From assembly GCA_046051225.1 (NCBI GenBank), contig JBJOOR010000004.1:186001-250000 (forward strand): a stretch of DNA of 64,000 bases, given 5' to 3'. Shown here one piece after another: positions 55,583 through 63,916 of the stretch (position 1 is its first letter; every line of letters begins with the position of its first letter). The notes under the pieces were generated by a model, which saw only the letters and a list, made by a program, of their open reading frames with translations, searched no databases and was not told where the DNA came from. The stretch comes from CAIODY01 sp046051225 (GTDB lineage: Bacteria > Bacteroidota > Bacteroidia > Chitinophagales > CAIODY01). A program made the position numbers and the translations under genes.

Positions 55583-57004
55583 TTGAAACAGGAAATCACC
55601 TTTAAAGAATTAAAGAAATCAGGCTATGTTGATAAAACCATCAACGAAGAAATGCAAGACAATTTAATCGCCAGACTAAAAGCCAAACAACCTGTATTTG
55701 AAGGTTTGTGGGGTTATGAAGACACCGTGATTCCTCAATTGAAGAAAGCTATTCTATCAGGGCATCACATCAATTTATTAGGATTACGTGGGCAGGCAAA
55801 AACCAGAATTGCCCGAAACATGATTGAGCTATTGGATGAATACATGCCGATTGTAAAAGGTTCGGAAATTAATGATAGTCCGTTTCGTCCTATTTCAAAA
55901 TATGCCAAAGACATATTGGATGAACTAGGCGACAAAACACCGATTGCATGGGTGCATCGCAGCCAGCGTTTTTTTGAGAAGTTGGCAACGCCTGATGTAA
56001 ATGTTTCGGATTTGATTGGCGATATAGACCCGATTAAAGCAGCTACATTAAAATTGCCTTATTCTGATGAACGAGTATTGCATTATGGTATGATTCCCCG
56101 TGCTAATCGTTCGATATTTGTAATTAATGAATTGCCCGATTTACAAGCAAGAATTCAGGTTTCCTTATTTAATATTTTGCAAGAAGGCGATGTGCAAATC
56201 AGAGGTTATCAGCTCAGAATGCCTTTGGATATTCAATTTATTTTCACCGCCAATCCTGAAGATTATACCAATCGTGGCAGTATTGTTACACCTTTAAAAG
56301 ACAGAATTGGTTCGCAGATATTTACGCATTATCCTAAAACTATTGAGTTAGCAAGAAAAATTACCGAACAAGAAGCGCATATTGCTGAAGCTGATAAAGC
56401 AGCAATTGAGATGTGTGATTTGGCAAAAGATGTATTGGAGCAAGTCGCTTTCACAGCTCGAAACAGCGAATATGTGGATGCAAAGAGTGGTGTGAGTGCA
56501 CGATTAACCATCAGTGCAATGGAGAATTTATATGCGGCCGCTAAATTAAGATTGATTGAAACGGGTGCCACAAAAACTGCTATTCGATTAGTGGATTTTG
56601 TTTCCATCATTCCTGCCATTACTGGTAAAATAGAATTGGTGTATGAAGGCGAACAAGAAGGCGCAGCCGAAGTGGCGCAGTTATTAATTGACCAAGCCAT
56701 TCTCACTGAATTTGAAAAGATATTTCCGAAGATTCCAAAATTAGAAAAACAAGGTGTGAAAACGCCTTATACTGATGTCATCCATTGGTTTAGTACTAAT
56801 TTTTTAGAGCTGAATTATACCGATACCGATGAAGATTTTTATGCTTCATTACAACAAATTACACCATTGGTAAAATTGGTAGAAGAGTATTGTCCTGATT
56901 TTGTTGAACAAGATAAATTGTTCTGCATGGAAATGCTGATTTGGAGTTTAGCCATCAACAAGAAATTAGATAAAATGAATAATGAGAAATCATTTTCGTT
57001 ATAG
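55583..57004 (+). CDS. MoxR/ChlI-like AAA+ ATPase
   Basis: The 473-residue ATPase begins at TTG 55583; no ATG exists until 66 nt later, and MKQEITFKELKKSGY fits homologues. Walker A is GLRGQAKT (67-74), Walker B SIFVINEL (177-184) with Asn in place of the usual Asp before Glu183, sensor 1 in FTANPEDYTNRGS, and the arginine-finger segment TPLKDRIGSQI. LATPDVNVSDLIGDIDPIKA is characteristic of this branch. With the VWA protein it should form a chelatase-like or chaperone-like complex. Confidence 0.88.
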   Translation: MKQEITFKELKKSGYVDKTINEEMQDNLIARLKAKQPVFEGLWGYEDTVIPQLKKAILSGHHINLLGLRGQAKTRIARNMIELLDEYMPIVKGSEINDSPFRPISKYAKDILDELGDKTPIAWVHRSQRFFEKLATPDVNVSDLIGDIDPIKAATLKLPYSDERVLHYGMIPRANRSIFVINELPDLQARIQVSLFNILQEGDVQIRGYQLRMPLDIQFIFTANPEDYTNRGSIVTPLKDRIGSQIFTHYPKTIELARKITEQEAHIAEADKAAIEMCDLAKDVLEQVAFTARNSEYVDAKSGVSARLTISAMENLYAAAKLRLIETGATKTAIRLVDFVSIIPAITGKIELVYEGEQEGAAEVAQLLIDQAILTEFEKIFPKIPKLEKQGVKTPYTDVIHWFSTNFLELNYTDTDEDFYASLQQITPLVKLVEEYCPDFVEQDKLFCMEMLIWSLAINKKLDKMNNEKSFSL

Positions 57005-57090
57005 AATATTTTTTGAAAATGGATTGAAAAGCTGTTTGTAAATAGGCTTTCACCTGAAATTATTGTTTTGAAATCACGATCGCTTAACGT

Positions 57091-57114
57091 GCAATATGAA
57101 AGTTCGGTTGTTTC
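57091..57114 (+). repeat. Left 24-bp direct repeat bounding the HxlR-DUF1330-reductase block
   Basis: This 24-bp sequence, ending GAAAGTTCGGTTGTTTC, recurs at 59305-59328 in the same orientation with one mismatch. The two copies enclose hxlR, the DUF1330 gene and the reductase gene with their own promoters. The remaining gap 57005-57213 shows nothing else. Confidence 0.65.
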
Positions 57115-57213
57115 TTTTGCTTTGTGTGAAATAGGACGGAACACTAAACCGCTGAAAAATCAGTCCAAGAACGTTTTGATAGAGAAAATTTAGGACACGA
57201 AACAGCAGCAGTT

Positions 57214-57645
57214 TCAATTAATTTTCGCAGTCTTAGCTTTGTAATTATCTTGTATCATTTTAATAAAAGTGTTTTTATCACTTTTCATAATTGCTATTTC
57301 GGGGCTATCCCTCATTATTGAATTTAATTCTCTCACATTTTCATCGCTCCAAATAGACAGTTCAACAATAATAGGAGTTAAAGCCAATCCCTTTTCAGTT
57401 AAAAGGTAAAGGTTAGTTTTTTTATTATCAGGGAGCTGCGTTTTGGTTATAATTCCTAGTTCTTCAAGACACTTCAGCTTCGAAGCAAGTATATTCGTAG
57501 CAATGGCTTCATCACTTTCCGTGAAGTCTTTGAAAGTCATTTTGTCTTCTATCAGCATTTGCTTGATAATAACCAATACCCATTTGTCTCCCAGAATATC
57601 AATGGCAGAAGTGATAGGGCATTTACATCGGAATTTATAATCCAT
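57214..57645 (-). CDS. HxlR family transcriptional regulator
   Basis: The 143-residue winged-helix regulator starts MDYKFRCKCPITSAIDILGD, then KWVLVIIKQML, the hallmark of HxlR proteins (Cys9 in CPI is the position used for redox or electrophile sensing in several members). TFKDFTESDEAIATNILASKL holds the recognition helix. It is divergent from the DUF1330-reductase genes, with overlapping promoters and a palindrome between them, so it probably controls them. Confidence 0.92.
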   Translation of the reverse strand: MDYKFRCKCPITSAIDILGDKWVLVIIKQMLIEDKMTFKDFTESDEAIATNILASKLKCLEELGIITKTQLPDNKKTNLYLLTEKGLALTPIIVELSIWSDENVRELNSIMRDSPEIAIMKSDKNTFIKMIQDNYKAKTAKIN

Positions 57646-57698
57646 GTTAGGGGAACATTATTTTTTACTTGCGATTTGCAATTTATTTCGTCTTTTAC

Positions 57699-57746
57699 TT
57701 GCAAAACAAAAGTTATTATTTACTTTTGCTTGCGAATCAAAAGTAA
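57699..57746. promoter_or_regulatory. Divergent hxlR / DUF1330 promoter region with palindromic operator
   Basis: Plus strand: TTG (57699-57701), 19 nt, TACTTTTG (57721-57728) is a full consensus promoter for the DUF1330 gene. TTACTTTTG (57720-57728) and CAAAAGTAA (57738-57746) form a perfect 9-bp inverted repeat with a 9-bp centre, so the same -7 sequence appears on the minus strand facing hxlR. Further ACTTGC and CAAAAGTTA copies lie at 57667-57714. The HxlR dimer is the natural candidate to bind it. Confidence 0.68.
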
Positions 57747-57764
57747 TAATTTAATTTTAAACAA

Positions 57765-58106
57765 ATGGAAAATCAAGAAAAAAACACAGCAAGTGCAAAT
57801 GTAGCAAAACCTGCCTACATCATGGTACAAATGAAGGTTAAAAGCCTTGAAGAACTAATGCAACGGTATGCACAATTTGCAATTCCTATTTTGCAAAAAC
57901 ATGGTGGGCAAATGATTGCAGGCTCTCCTACGCCAAACATCAAAGAAGGAGATTGGAATGGTAATTGGGCTGCGGTGCTTCAATTCCCTAGTATGGAAGC
58001 AGCCGAAGGATGGTACAATTCAGAAGAATATCAACCCTATAAAAACCTTCGCATTAATGAACTACAATCTGAGGCTGGTAGAGTAGTAATTATTCCAGGA
58101 ATGTAA
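57765..58106 (+). CDS. DUF1330 domain-containing protein
   Basis: The 113-residue cytoplasmic protein has a dimeric ferredoxin-like (ABM-type) fold: PAYIMVQMKVKSLEELMQRY, then QMIAGSPTPNIKEGDWNG, VLQFPSMEAAEGWYNSEEYQPY and GRVVIIPGM. DUF1330 members have no established enzyme activity but often occur with oxidoreductases. It faces hxlR and is followed by a strong hairpin terminator before the reductase gene. Confidence 0.9.
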   Translation: MENQEKNTASANVAKPAYIMVQMKVKSLEELMQRYAQFAIPILQKHGGQMIAGSPTPNIKEGDWNGNWAAVLQFPSMEAAEGWYNSEEYQPYKNLRINELQSEAGRVVIIPGM

Positions 58107-58120
58107 TTCACTTATTTATC

Positions 58121-58162
58121 AACCAAACTCAGTAAATATTGCTGAGTTTGGTTTCTTTTTTT
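58121..58162 (+). terminator. Rho-independent terminator between DUF1330 and reductase genes
   Basis: AACCAAACTCAG (58121-58132) and CTGAGTTTGGTT (58142-58153) form a perfect 12-bp stem with a 9-nt loop, followed by TCTTTTTTT. It should end or reduce transcription before the reductase gene, which starts 25 nt on. Confidence 0.88.
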
Positions 58163-58186
58163 AACAATCAATAAAACACATAAAAA

Positions 58187-59203
58187 ATGAAAAAAGTATT
58201 AGTAACAGGAATATCTGGATTTGTAGGACAGCATTGTGCTGCCGAATTATTAAAAAAAGGTTATGCAGTTAAAGGCTCTGTAAGGAGTTTATCTAAGACA
58301 GATGAAGTAGTAAATGGCATTAAAAAAGAAATTGACCCAAAAGGTAATTTGGAGTTTTGCGAACTTGACCTGATGAACGATGCAGGTTGGGATAAGGCAA
58401 TGGAAGACTGCGATTATGTATTGCATGTGGCATCACCCTTTGTCATTAAAGTTCCAAAAGACGAAAACGAACTTATCAAACCTGCTGTTGAAGGAACATT
58501 AAGAGCATTGAAAGCTGCAAAAAAAGCAGGCGTTAAAAGAGTTGTGCTTACATCTTCAACTGTGGCTATGAGTGGAGGAAAAGAAGGTTTGATAAAATTA
58601 AATCAAGACAGTTGGACTGATGTTAATGCAAAAAATGTTACTGCTTACTTTAAAAGCAAAACTTTGGCTGAAAAAAGTGCTTGGGATTTTATTAAAAATC
58701 AAACTGGTGATACAAAATTAGAATTAGTAGTCGTTAATCCCGGACCTATTTACGGACCAACGCTGACAGGCAATTTAGCAACTGAAGCAATGGACTTTTT
58801 CAAAAAATTAATCACTGGTAAAGTACCTATGTTGCCCAAAGCTTATTCAGTGATGTCAGATGTAAGAGATGTTGCAGCTATTCATGTAGCAGCCTTAGAA
58901 AATGAAAAAGCTAACGGAAAACGTTTCATTGTAACATCTGAAAAACCACATGCTATTCAAGAAATTGCACAAATACTAAAAGCTAATGGATATGATAAAG
59001 TAAGCACCAAATTAGCACCGACTTTTTTACTAAAATTTATAGCTAATTTTAATGATGAAATGAAAGGTATGCTTCCTTTTGTAGGAAATACAATTGATGC
59101 AGATGTATCAAATACAAAAAACACATTTAATTGGACACCCATAAACTTTGAGAAAACGGTTATTGATACTGCTAAATCTGTAGACAAAGCGATTAAGAAA
59201 TAA
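58187..59203 (+). CDS. NAD(P)-dependent extended SDR reductase/epimerase
   Basis: The 338-residue enzyme has a Rossmann fold with VLVTGISGFVGQHCA (4-18; TGxxGxxG), a Ser-Thr region LTSSTVAMSG and the catalytic YFKSK (Tyr154, Lys158). Its sequence, including VLHVASPF and NPGPIYGPTL, is that of the dihydroflavonol-4-reductase-like aldehyde/ketone reductases. The substrate is unknown. Together with HxlR and DUF1330 it suggests a response to reactive carbonyl or quinone compounds. Confidence 0.9.
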   Translation: MKKVLVTGISGFVGQHCAAELLKKGYAVKGSVRSLSKTDEVVNGIKKEIDPKGNLEFCELDLMNDAGWDKAMEDCDYVLHVASPFVIKVPKDENELIKPAVEGTLRALKAAKKAGVKRVVLTSSTVAMSGGKEGLIKLNQDSWTDVNAKNVTAYFKSKTLAEKSAWDFIKNQTGDTKLELVVVNPGPIYGPTLTGNLATEAMDFFKKLITGKVPMLPKAYSVMSDVRDVAAIHVAALENEKANGKRFIVTSEKPHAIQEIAQILKANGYDKVSTKLAPTFLLKFIANFNDEMKGMLPFVGNTIDADVSNTKNTFNWTPINFEKTVIDTAKSVDKAIKK

Positions 59204-59304
59204 ATTACAGAGATAGAAATTGTTTTCCTTAAGCAGACTTTACAAATAAATAAAGCCAAAAAGCCAACCGTCAACACGGGGCTACTATTACAGCGACTTG
59301 ACAA

Positions 59305-59328
59305 GCAATTTGAAAGTTCGGTTGTTTC
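59305..59328 (+). repeat. Right 24-bp direct repeat bounding the HxlR block
   Basis: Second copy of the 57091-57114 sequence, one mismatch. Here CAACCG (59265-59270) and CGGTTG (59319-59324) also form an inverted pair around CAACACGGGGCTACTATTAC and a TTGACAAGC stretch, so the end of the block can fold into a hairpin; a T-run at 59340-59347 could make it act as a terminator. Confidence 0.6.
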
Positions 59329-59376
59329 GGCTACTTTTGGTTTTTTTCAAACTGATTAATATTCATTCCTAATTAC

Positions 59377-60153
59377 ATGCGCTACTTTTTACAGGAACTA
59401 CAAACCAGAAATGAATTGCTTTTTTGGATCACTGTGATTCATTTTTTGTTGGCTTGTTTTTATTACTTGCTCACAAAAATCAGCAACAAACAATTAGCTG
59501 GTGTGAATGTGTGGTTCAAGCCATTTAAGTTTGCCGCATCCAGTGTTTTGTATTTGGCTGCAATGATTTGGTATTGTGCTTACATTCCTCACTTTAATGC
59601 TGCGGTGTTTACTTGGGCTAATATTATCTTCTTTGTTTTTGAAAATGGGTATATCGGCATTCAGGCAGCAAGAGGTCAGGCTTCGCATTTTAATTTATCC
59701 AATAAATTTTATGCAACGCTTTATTCCTTAATGGCATTAGCAGCCACAGGCATCACGATTGGAGCAGCGTATATTTTGGTAAAATATTTTCAATCAGATT
59801 TTCCTGAATTATCAACGCCATATTTATGGAGCATTCGTTTTGGTCTAATGATTTTTGTAGTGTTTGCCTTTCAAGGATTTGTGATGGGAGGTAGGCTTAC
59901 ACATACAGTTGGCGGTGAAAATGATGTAAGAACTTTGCCTATTGTAAAATGGAATATCACCAAAGGCGATTTAAGAGTAGCGCATTTCATTGGTATGCAT
60001 GCGTTGCAGGTAATTCCGTTGCTAACGTATTATATCATCCCGAATATAGTTGGTGTAATCGCACTTAGCACTGCTTATTTTCTTCTTGCTGTATTTGTAT
60101 TGTGGCAAGCTTTAAAAGCTAAGCCTTTTATCAAAATGAAATTGAAACATTGA
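59377..60153 (+). CDS. Seven-helix membrane protein of unknown function
   Basis: The 258-residue protein has about seven hydrophobic segments (near 16-34, 50-70, 77-94, 110-135, 150-170, 205-222 and 226-244). Conserved-looking polar positions are WFKPFKFAASS, GYIGIQAARGQASHFN and HFIGMHALQVIPLL, the last with two His residues that could bind haem or metal. I recognise it as a conserved Bacteroidota membrane protein but not its function. It stands alone. Confidence 0.75.
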   Translation: MRYFLQELQTRNELLFWITVIHFLLACFYYLLTKISNKQLAGVNVWFKPFKFAASSVLYLAAMIWYCAYIPHFNAAVFTWANIIFFVFENGYIGIQAARGQASHFNLSNKFYATLYSLMALAATGITIGAAYILVKYFQSDFPELSTPYLWSIRFGLMIFVVFAFQGFVMGGRLTHTVGGENDVRTLPIVKWNITKGDLRVAHFIGMHALQVIPLLTYYIIPNIVGVIALSTAYFLLAVFVLWQALKAKPFIKMKLKH

Positions 60154-60331
60154 ATGCTTTATTTGTTTTTAATCCTTTGTTTGTTTTATCACATTGCTGG
60201 CACAAACTAAGTTGATTTTACCATTGATGACTGCATCATTTAACAAATGATTAGTTAGACCTCTTAATTAATTCAGCAACAAAACATTTTCAGTAATGTT
60301 GTTGTTTGGTTGCCATTAAACAATCAACACT

Positions 60332-60784
60332 ATGATTCATGTATTAAAACAAACACAATTTTTACCTATCAACATTCAGCAAGCCTGGGATTTTTTTAGC
60401 AGCCCCGAAAACTTAAACAAAATAACACCTCCTGATTTAGATTTTGTCATCAAATCTGATTTACCAACTAAAGTGTATGCCGGGCAAATGATACAATATA
60501 AAGTAAGTCCGTTTAAAGGCATTGCAATGGATTGGCTCACTGAAATAACACAGGTAAACGAACCTTATTTTTTTATTGACGAACAGCGCCGTGGTCCTTA
60601 TAGTTTGTGGCATCATGAACATCATTTTAAAACAGTAGATGGTGGTGTTGAAATGACTGATATTGTTCACTACCAATTACCATTGGGTTGGTTAGGCAAT
60701 ATGATGCATGGCATAATAGTGAAACCAAAGTTGCAGCACATTTTTAATCATCGCAAACAGGTGCTGGATACTATGAAGTTTTGA
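60332..60784 (+). CDS. SRPBCC family protein
   Basis: The 150-residue protein has the START/SRPBCC helix-grip pattern: VLKQTQFLPINIQQAWDFFSSPENLNKITPP, then AGQMIQYKVSPFKGIAMDWL, FFIDEQRRGPYSLWHHEHHF, and the C-terminal helix IVKPKLQHIFNHRKQVLDTM. The FKGIAMDW and RRGPYSLWHHEHHF motifs mark the ligand-binding cyclase/epimerase-associated branch common in Bacteroidota. The ligand is unknown. Confidence 0.88.
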   Translation: MIHVLKQTQFLPINIQQAWDFFSSPENLNKITPPDLDFVIKSDLPTKVYAGQMIQYKVSPFKGIAMDWLTEITQVNEPYFFIDEQRRGPYSLWHHEHHFKTVDGGVEMTDIVHYQLPLGWLGNMMHGIIVKPKLQHIFNHRKQVLDTMKF

Positions 60785-60824
60785 GGACGAACAATTACAA
60801 TTATAGTTAAGCTATATTAGTTGA

Positions 60825-60996
60825 ACCGAGGCTACCTGCTCGTCTGAAGCCAAGCTAGGAGTATAGCTGATGAGGATGTTAAAGGCATCCCGAATGTTTC
60901 GAGACGTCTGTAAGATGATAAATCCCCTGCTGTTGAAAGTGTTAAGCCTAGGAAAGGCGTATAGCCGACTTGTGCCGAAATATAAAAGCACAAGTT
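60825..60996 (+). ncRNA. Structured RNA-like element, possibly a group II intron fragment
   Basis: This ~170-nt stretch is richer in GC than its surroundings and has no plausible coding frame. CGTCT (60841-60845) pairs with AGACG (60902-60906), enclosing two hairpins, AGCTA/TAGCT (60853-60868) and GGATG/CATCC (60874-60890). Downstream follow GCCT/AGGC (60946-60958) and an 8-bp stem ACTTGTGC/GCACAAGT (60968-60995). The multi-branched layout and the GAGACGTCTGTAAGATG segment remind me of domain I of group II introns, but no maturase gene, domain V or intron ends are present. It may be a truncated intron or another RNA. The strand is assumed. Confidence 0.4.
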
Positions 60997-61087
60997 CGCA
61001 ACGCACAAATGCTCGGCGGCAAACTTGCGCTATCGAAGAAAAATTCATTTGCTCATTTTCTAATTTCCTCATTAACTCATTTGTATT

Positions 61088-61423
61088 TCATAATTTCGGA
61101 AACAAGTGTTTCATCAGTTCATACACTTTTCGGGAGTAGGTAATTTCAAAATCATTTTTCATCACCACAAAATGCAAGGAATGATTGATGGCTTTGGTGG
61201 GTAGTTTGTTAATGAGGTAAGCTCGGTGTATGCGGAAGAAACCAAGCGCTTGTAACTTTTGTTCGTAATAAGCAAGGTGGTGGGTGAGCAATAATTCTTT
61301 TGTTTTTTGTTCCGCATCGTGGTACACAATTTTGCAATAACCTTCATCGGCTTTTACAAATAAAATATCGTGAGCGGTAATGAGTAATTCGCTTTCTGCC
61401 TTGTGGTTATAAGGCAAAGCCAT
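61088..61423 (-). CDS. LytTR-domain DNA-binding protein, copy 2
   Basis: The 111-residue protein starts MALPYNHKAESELLITAHDI and then follows the 53836-54210 protein almost residue for residue to MKHLFPKL, with differences such as H for Y, F for I and P for H. ATG at 61423 is preferred over a TTG 60 nt upstream, whose extra residues have no counterpart in copy 1. The N-terminal 13 residues of copy 1 (MEADLQLLQQNYQ) are missing, so this copy may be slightly truncated. No neighbour explains its role. Confidence 0.8.
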   Translation of the reverse strand: MALPYNHKAESELLITAHDILFVKADEGYCKIVYHDAEQKTKELLLTHHLAYYEQKLQALGFFRIHRAYLINKLPTKAINHSLHFVVMKNDFEITYSRKVYELMKHLFPKL

Positions 61424-61604
61424 GTGTGTATAAATGTTTAATTCATCAAATATATTGAACCAAGAGCAACGCTTGGCAGTCAAACTTTTTGTATTGCAAT
61501 TTTTTTACGATAAGAAAAAATATTATAAATTTGCAATCCAAATATTTTTATACCTATAAAAACTGAAGCTAATCCTTAAACAAAATAAAACAAACACAAT
61601 TGAC

Positions 61605-62249
61605 ATGAAAAAGACAATCTTAATATTATTCACAGCTGTATTTGCTTTGGGTATTACGGGCTGCAAAAAAACCCCTATAGCCAATTTTGCTTATTCGCCG
61701 TCATCAATAATTTATGTTGGCGAACCAGTAACTTTTACTGACTATTCAACCAATGAACCAACAAATTGGGCTTGGAACTTTGGTGCCGATTTCGTTGCAC
61801 CTTCTGCATCAAAAATTGCTACTGCAACCTATAATTCAGCAGGCACTTACAATGTAAAGTTAACAGTATTTAATTCTTCTGGTAGCAGCTCGATTACTAA
61901 ACAAATTCAGGTAATTAATCATCCGCCACCAGCCTATTTAGGTTCTTTTCATGCTACAGAAACAGATATAACCAATGGTGTAAACAATAGCAATTATACC
62001 ACCAACATTACTGCTTCGTTAACCAAAACCAATGGTATTGTGTTTGATTATTTCAACAATCATTCTGCCTTTGTTAATGCTACAGTATCGGGCAATTCTA
62101 TTTCTATTGATCCTTCGCAAGATGTTTTCGGAGCACCTGTTTCTGGTTCTGGAACTATATCAGGCACTACCATCACTATGAATTATTCGGTATATGATTT
62201 TGGAACATCTACTTACACCGATTATTCTACTGTTTTTGTAAAACAATAA
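61605..62249 (+). CDS. PKD-domain lipoprotein
   Basis: The 214-residue protein has a lipobox (VFALGITGC, then KKTP), a PKD domain at about 28-105 (IANFAYSPSSIIYVGEPVTF, NWAWNFG, TYNSAGTYNVKLTVFNSSG) and a C-terminal beta-rich half (about 115-214: YLGSFHATETDITNG, FDYFNNHSAFVNATV, TISGTTITMNYSVYDFG). The second half resembles small lipoprotein barrels that bind hydrophobic ligands, without firm family assignment. The next gene follows after 50 bp. Confidence 0.82.
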   Translation: MKKTILILFTAVFALGITGCKKTPIANFAYSPSSIIYVGEPVTFTDYSTNEPTNWAWNFGADFVAPSASKIATATYNSAGTYNVKLTVFNSSGSSSITKQIQVINHPPPAYLGSFHATETDITNGVNNSNYTTNITASLTKTNGIVFDYFNNHSAFVNATVSGNSISIDPSQDVFGAPVSGSGTISGTTITMNYSVYDFGTSTYTDYSTVFVKQ

Positions 62250-62299
62250 GCCTTTCTGAAATTAATAAACCTGTTCAAAAAACAATAAAAAATGATAAA

Positions 62300-63868
62300 A
62301 TGAAGACTATAAAAATTTTACTACTCACAATATTAGTTTATGCTAATGTATTTGCGCAAGATACAGAAGCGAAACGTGGGCAACATCATACCTTTGTATT
62401 AACCAATGGTGAAAAAATAAAAGCAAAAAACGAACAGGTATCCAAAACTGATAACGGCTTTACGCTTAACATAGCTGGTGCCACCAAAACCATTAATAAA
62501 ACCGATTTAGACCATATTACCACCACCAACTTTGATGACAATGGCAATGTGAAAACAAAATCGTACCGTATTTTTTGCATGGTTGATAATGCACCAACCG
62601 AGTTGCATGTATTGCTAAAAAACGATGACAACTATTTAGCCTATAAAAAAAGCATTTCAGATGATGAAAGTACAGGTATAAACTATGCCTACTATATATT
62701 GGATACCAACAAAAAAGTAATTGCTACTATAAAGCAAAGTGAAGATGCCGAAGAGGATTTACCCAAATATTTTGGCGACAAAAAAAAGTTTATCATCTTT
62801 TTAAAGAAGAAAAATTATAATTTAAAAACCTGCGATGAAAGCACTCTTAAAATAGCCTCTTTTTTGTATGCTAATGAAATTTACAAAGAAGAAGAGTTGA
62901 ACAAGAACAACACAAATAATTGTGAAATGGAATTAATCAACAGCGAAACTAATGGTTTGGCTACAAAAGATAAATCTAATACTTCTAACGATTTGTTGAG
63001 CTCAAATGAAGTGGTTAATTATTCAATTATACATGATGACCCCTACACTATTCCTCAAACAGCAATTTATATCACACCAGCTTCATTAACTATGATGATG
63101 ACCAATTTAATTGTTGGTGGATTTGGTGGTGGATTAAAAACTTCTTTGATAAAAGATAAACTATTTTTGAATGGTGAATACATGATTGGGCTTTATTATG
63201 ATGATAATGTTACAGAAAGTAAATCATCATTTAATACCTATAGTGATTTGAGCGGAAATAGTGTTACCGTGCCACAAAGTATTAAACCAACAAATACCAT
63301 TGATGTTAGTGTAAATTGGGCATTTAAAGACGAATCGAAAAAGATGAAAGTGAATATACCACTTCAATCAACCAATCTTACTTCCAATGTTATTCTTACC
63401 AAATATATCACTCCTGAAGCCACTTGCCGAAGAATTTTAAAATTAAACTTAGGCTATTTTCATTATAGTTCTACTTACAAAGTATTTAAGTATCAGTCGG
63501 GAGCCATCTACGGACCAATTGTTGTGAACAACGCTTTTGTAGGAATTTCCAAAACAAATATTTTCAAGTATTTGATAGACACTAAATATGGAAAAAGAGG
63601 AGGCGAAGCTTCAAGAAGTATTTATCTAGATTGCTTTGTAGCCCCCACATTAAGCATTGCCGAAAGCTCTTTACCTATTGGTTTCAGAGTTGGATTTGAA
63701 GGTCATTCTATTTATCCTTCAAAAATTATTAAATGGTCAAAAGCCGATGAAGAAACTACCCATTTATTCAATATTGGATATAAGTTTGAATTGGGGATGC
63801 TTCCAGGTATTAGTGGTAAAGGCTTTTATGGGCAAATGGGATTCTATTTTCCAATGATTAATTTTTAA
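62300..63868 (+). CDS. Secreted protein with probable outer-membrane barrel C-terminus
   Basis: The 522-residue protein has a signal peptide (MKTIKILLLTILVYANVFAQ). About 25-220 holds a beta-rich part followed by an acidic/lysine stretch (GEKIKAKNEQVSKTDNGFTL, KSISDDESTG). From about 260 on there are alternating amphipathic strands with glycine turns (MTNLIVGGFGGGLKTSLIKD, LFLNGEYMIGLYYDD, ILKLNLGYFHYSSTY, KGFYGQMGFYFPMINF), ending with aromatic F as barrel proteins do. It is probably an outer-membrane protein of unknown function, and may share a transcript with the PKD lipoprotein. Confidence 0.72.
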   Translation: MKTIKILLLTILVYANVFAQDTEAKRGQHHTFVLTNGEKIKAKNEQVSKTDNGFTLNIAGATKTINKTDLDHITTTNFDDNGNVKTKSYRIFCMVDNAPTELHVLLKNDDNYLAYKKSISDDESTGINYAYYILDTNKKVIATIKQSEDAEEDLPKYFGDKKKFIIFLKKKNYNLKTCDESTLKIASFLYANEIYKEEELNKNNTNNCEMELINSETNGLATKDKSNTSNDLLSSNEVVNYSIIHDDPYTIPQTAIYITPASLTMMMTNLIVGGFGGGLKTSLIKDKLFLNGEYMIGLYYDDNVTESKSSFNTYSDLSGNSVTVPQSIKPTNTIDVSVNWAFKDESKKMKVNIPLQSTNLTSNVILTKYITPEATCRRILKLNLGYFHYSSTYKVFKYQSGAIYGPIVVNNAFVGISKTNIFKYLIDTKYGKRGGEASRSIYLDCFVAPTLSIAESSLPIGFRVGFEGHSIYPSKIIKWSKADEETTHLFNIGYKFELGMLPGISGKGFYGQMGFYFPMINF

Positions 63869-63916
63869 GCAATAGTTTTAACTACAGCAGCCTGATTACG
63901 TTAGGCTAAATCGGAT

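Noticed and set aside
57082..57114. Integron attC site
   Set aside because: GCTTAAC fits an inverse core by chance, but no matching GTTRRRY core, paired inner boxes or integrase gene is found.
60812..61139. Two overlapping frames (86 and 89 codons) across the structured element
   Set aside because: They run on opposite strands over the same stems, and one extends into the LytTR gene; neither has protein-like composition or a ribosome-binding site.
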